Below, one piece after another: positions 63,772 to 64,000 of a DNA stretch of 64,000 bases (the first letter of the stretch is position 1; each line of letters starts with the position of its first letter). Origin of the DNA: JAQVEM01 sp964595565. Lineage in GTDB: Bacteria; Actinomycetota; Humimicrobiia; Humimicrobiales; Humimicrobiaceae. The stretch lies in assembly GCA_964595565.1 (NCBI GenBank), contig CAZQQX010000004.1:18166-82165 (forward strand), given 5' to 3'. The notes beneath the pieces were generated by a model, which was given only the letters and a program-made list of their open reading frames with translations, did not search any database and had not been told where the DNA came from. A program made the translations under genes and the position numbers.

Positions 63772-64000
63772 AATTATCACCCCGTATAATCTAAAAGTTT
63801 ATTTAAAAATATATATTTTTTAATTACAAAGGCAGCTTTTTTATTTATATATCGATAATTTTTTTAATATGAATATTAAAAGGCTACCAGTATATAATAA
63901 CATCTGAAAGATAAATTTTGTATTTTTTTAAAACCGCTATCTCTATATTGCCTTTTTTAAGGTGTCTATATAGAATTAATATATAAAGTTAATAAGGATT

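Noticed and set aside
63772..64000. tRNA gene or terminator in the right-hand AT-rich end
   Set aside because: No cloverleaf, CCA-adjacent acceptor stem or GC-rich hairpin with U-run could be found.
1..64000. CRISPR arrays, insertion sequences, phage or integrase genes
   Set aside because: No regularly spaced repeats, transposase motifs or terminal inverted repeats of IS type were seen anywhere in the window.

Overview
The window reads as a chromosomal segment of a low-GC, anaerobe-like bacterium with Bacillota-type gene order. Evidence: the block greA-lysS-mcsA-mcsB-clpC-disA-ispD-ispF-gltX-cysE-cysS-rlmB-yacP(NYN), the block rpsF-ssb-rpsR-yybS(DUF2232)-rplI-dnaB-purA, a PP2C/PASTA-kinase pair, and AT-rich intergenic DNA. 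Very Glu/Ala-rich linkers behind lipoprotein signals occur in both sugar-binding proteins. The species cannot be named from sequence alone; an uncultivated lineage is plausible. No tRNA, rRNA, CRISPR array, IS element or phage gene was recognised.

Region 1 (1-3.6 kb): the edge of a sugar ABC importer (binding lipoprotein plus the start of its ATPase, separated by a large nested inverted repeat), a ZIP-family metal transporter, and two short coding-like tails that may be decayed genes.

Region 2 (3.6-17.5 kb): a sugar catabolic locus, all on the minus strand. In transcription order it holds a ROK/XylR-type repressor, an RbsA-type ATPase, two RbsC-type permeases, a sugar-binding lipoprotein, a Gfo/Idh/MocA dehydrogenase, a ThuA-like protein, a second Gfo/Idh/MocA dehydrogenase, a TIM-barrel sugar isomerase/epimerase, xylose isomerase and xylulokinase. 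A consensus-like promoter overlaps repeated AAGTTTA half-sites in front of the repressor gene. The mix of dehydrogenases, ThuA and isomerase suggests oxidative (3-keto type) processing of a xyloside or other glycoside that feeds xylulose 5-phosphate formation.

Region 3 (17.5-38.2 kb): malic enzyme; a PP2C phosphatase and PASTA kinase; a fatty-acid operon (fabZ-fabD-fabG-fabF-accD-accA, without acpP, fabH or an enoyl reductase); a short biotin ligase lacking its usual C-terminal domain; a PAS-PAS-GGDEF protein; an acyl-CoA dehydrogenase-EtfBA operon; and a biotin operon bioY-(carboxyltransferase::AccB fusion)-accC. The fusion is the most unusual gene here: its OadA/PycB-like domain has lost the HxH metal motif and the metal-binding Asp, while it carries what looks like the cell's complete AccB.

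Region 4 (36.8-51.7 kb): a nuclease/lamin-tail lipoprotein and the housekeeping run from the NYN gene back to greA, which has a perfect TTGACA-17-TATAAT promoter. No ctsR precedes mcsA. CysRS has SIGN in place of HIGH, and McsB has changed ATP-site residues.

Region 5 (51.7-64 kb): a lone pstB; purE-purD-purA behind the rpsF...dnaB operon, which has a leader of about 110 nt with two hairpins; a MscS channel; a histidine phosphatase; and a pncA-pncB pair for NAD salvage. Non-ATG starts (TTG, GTG) are common throughout.
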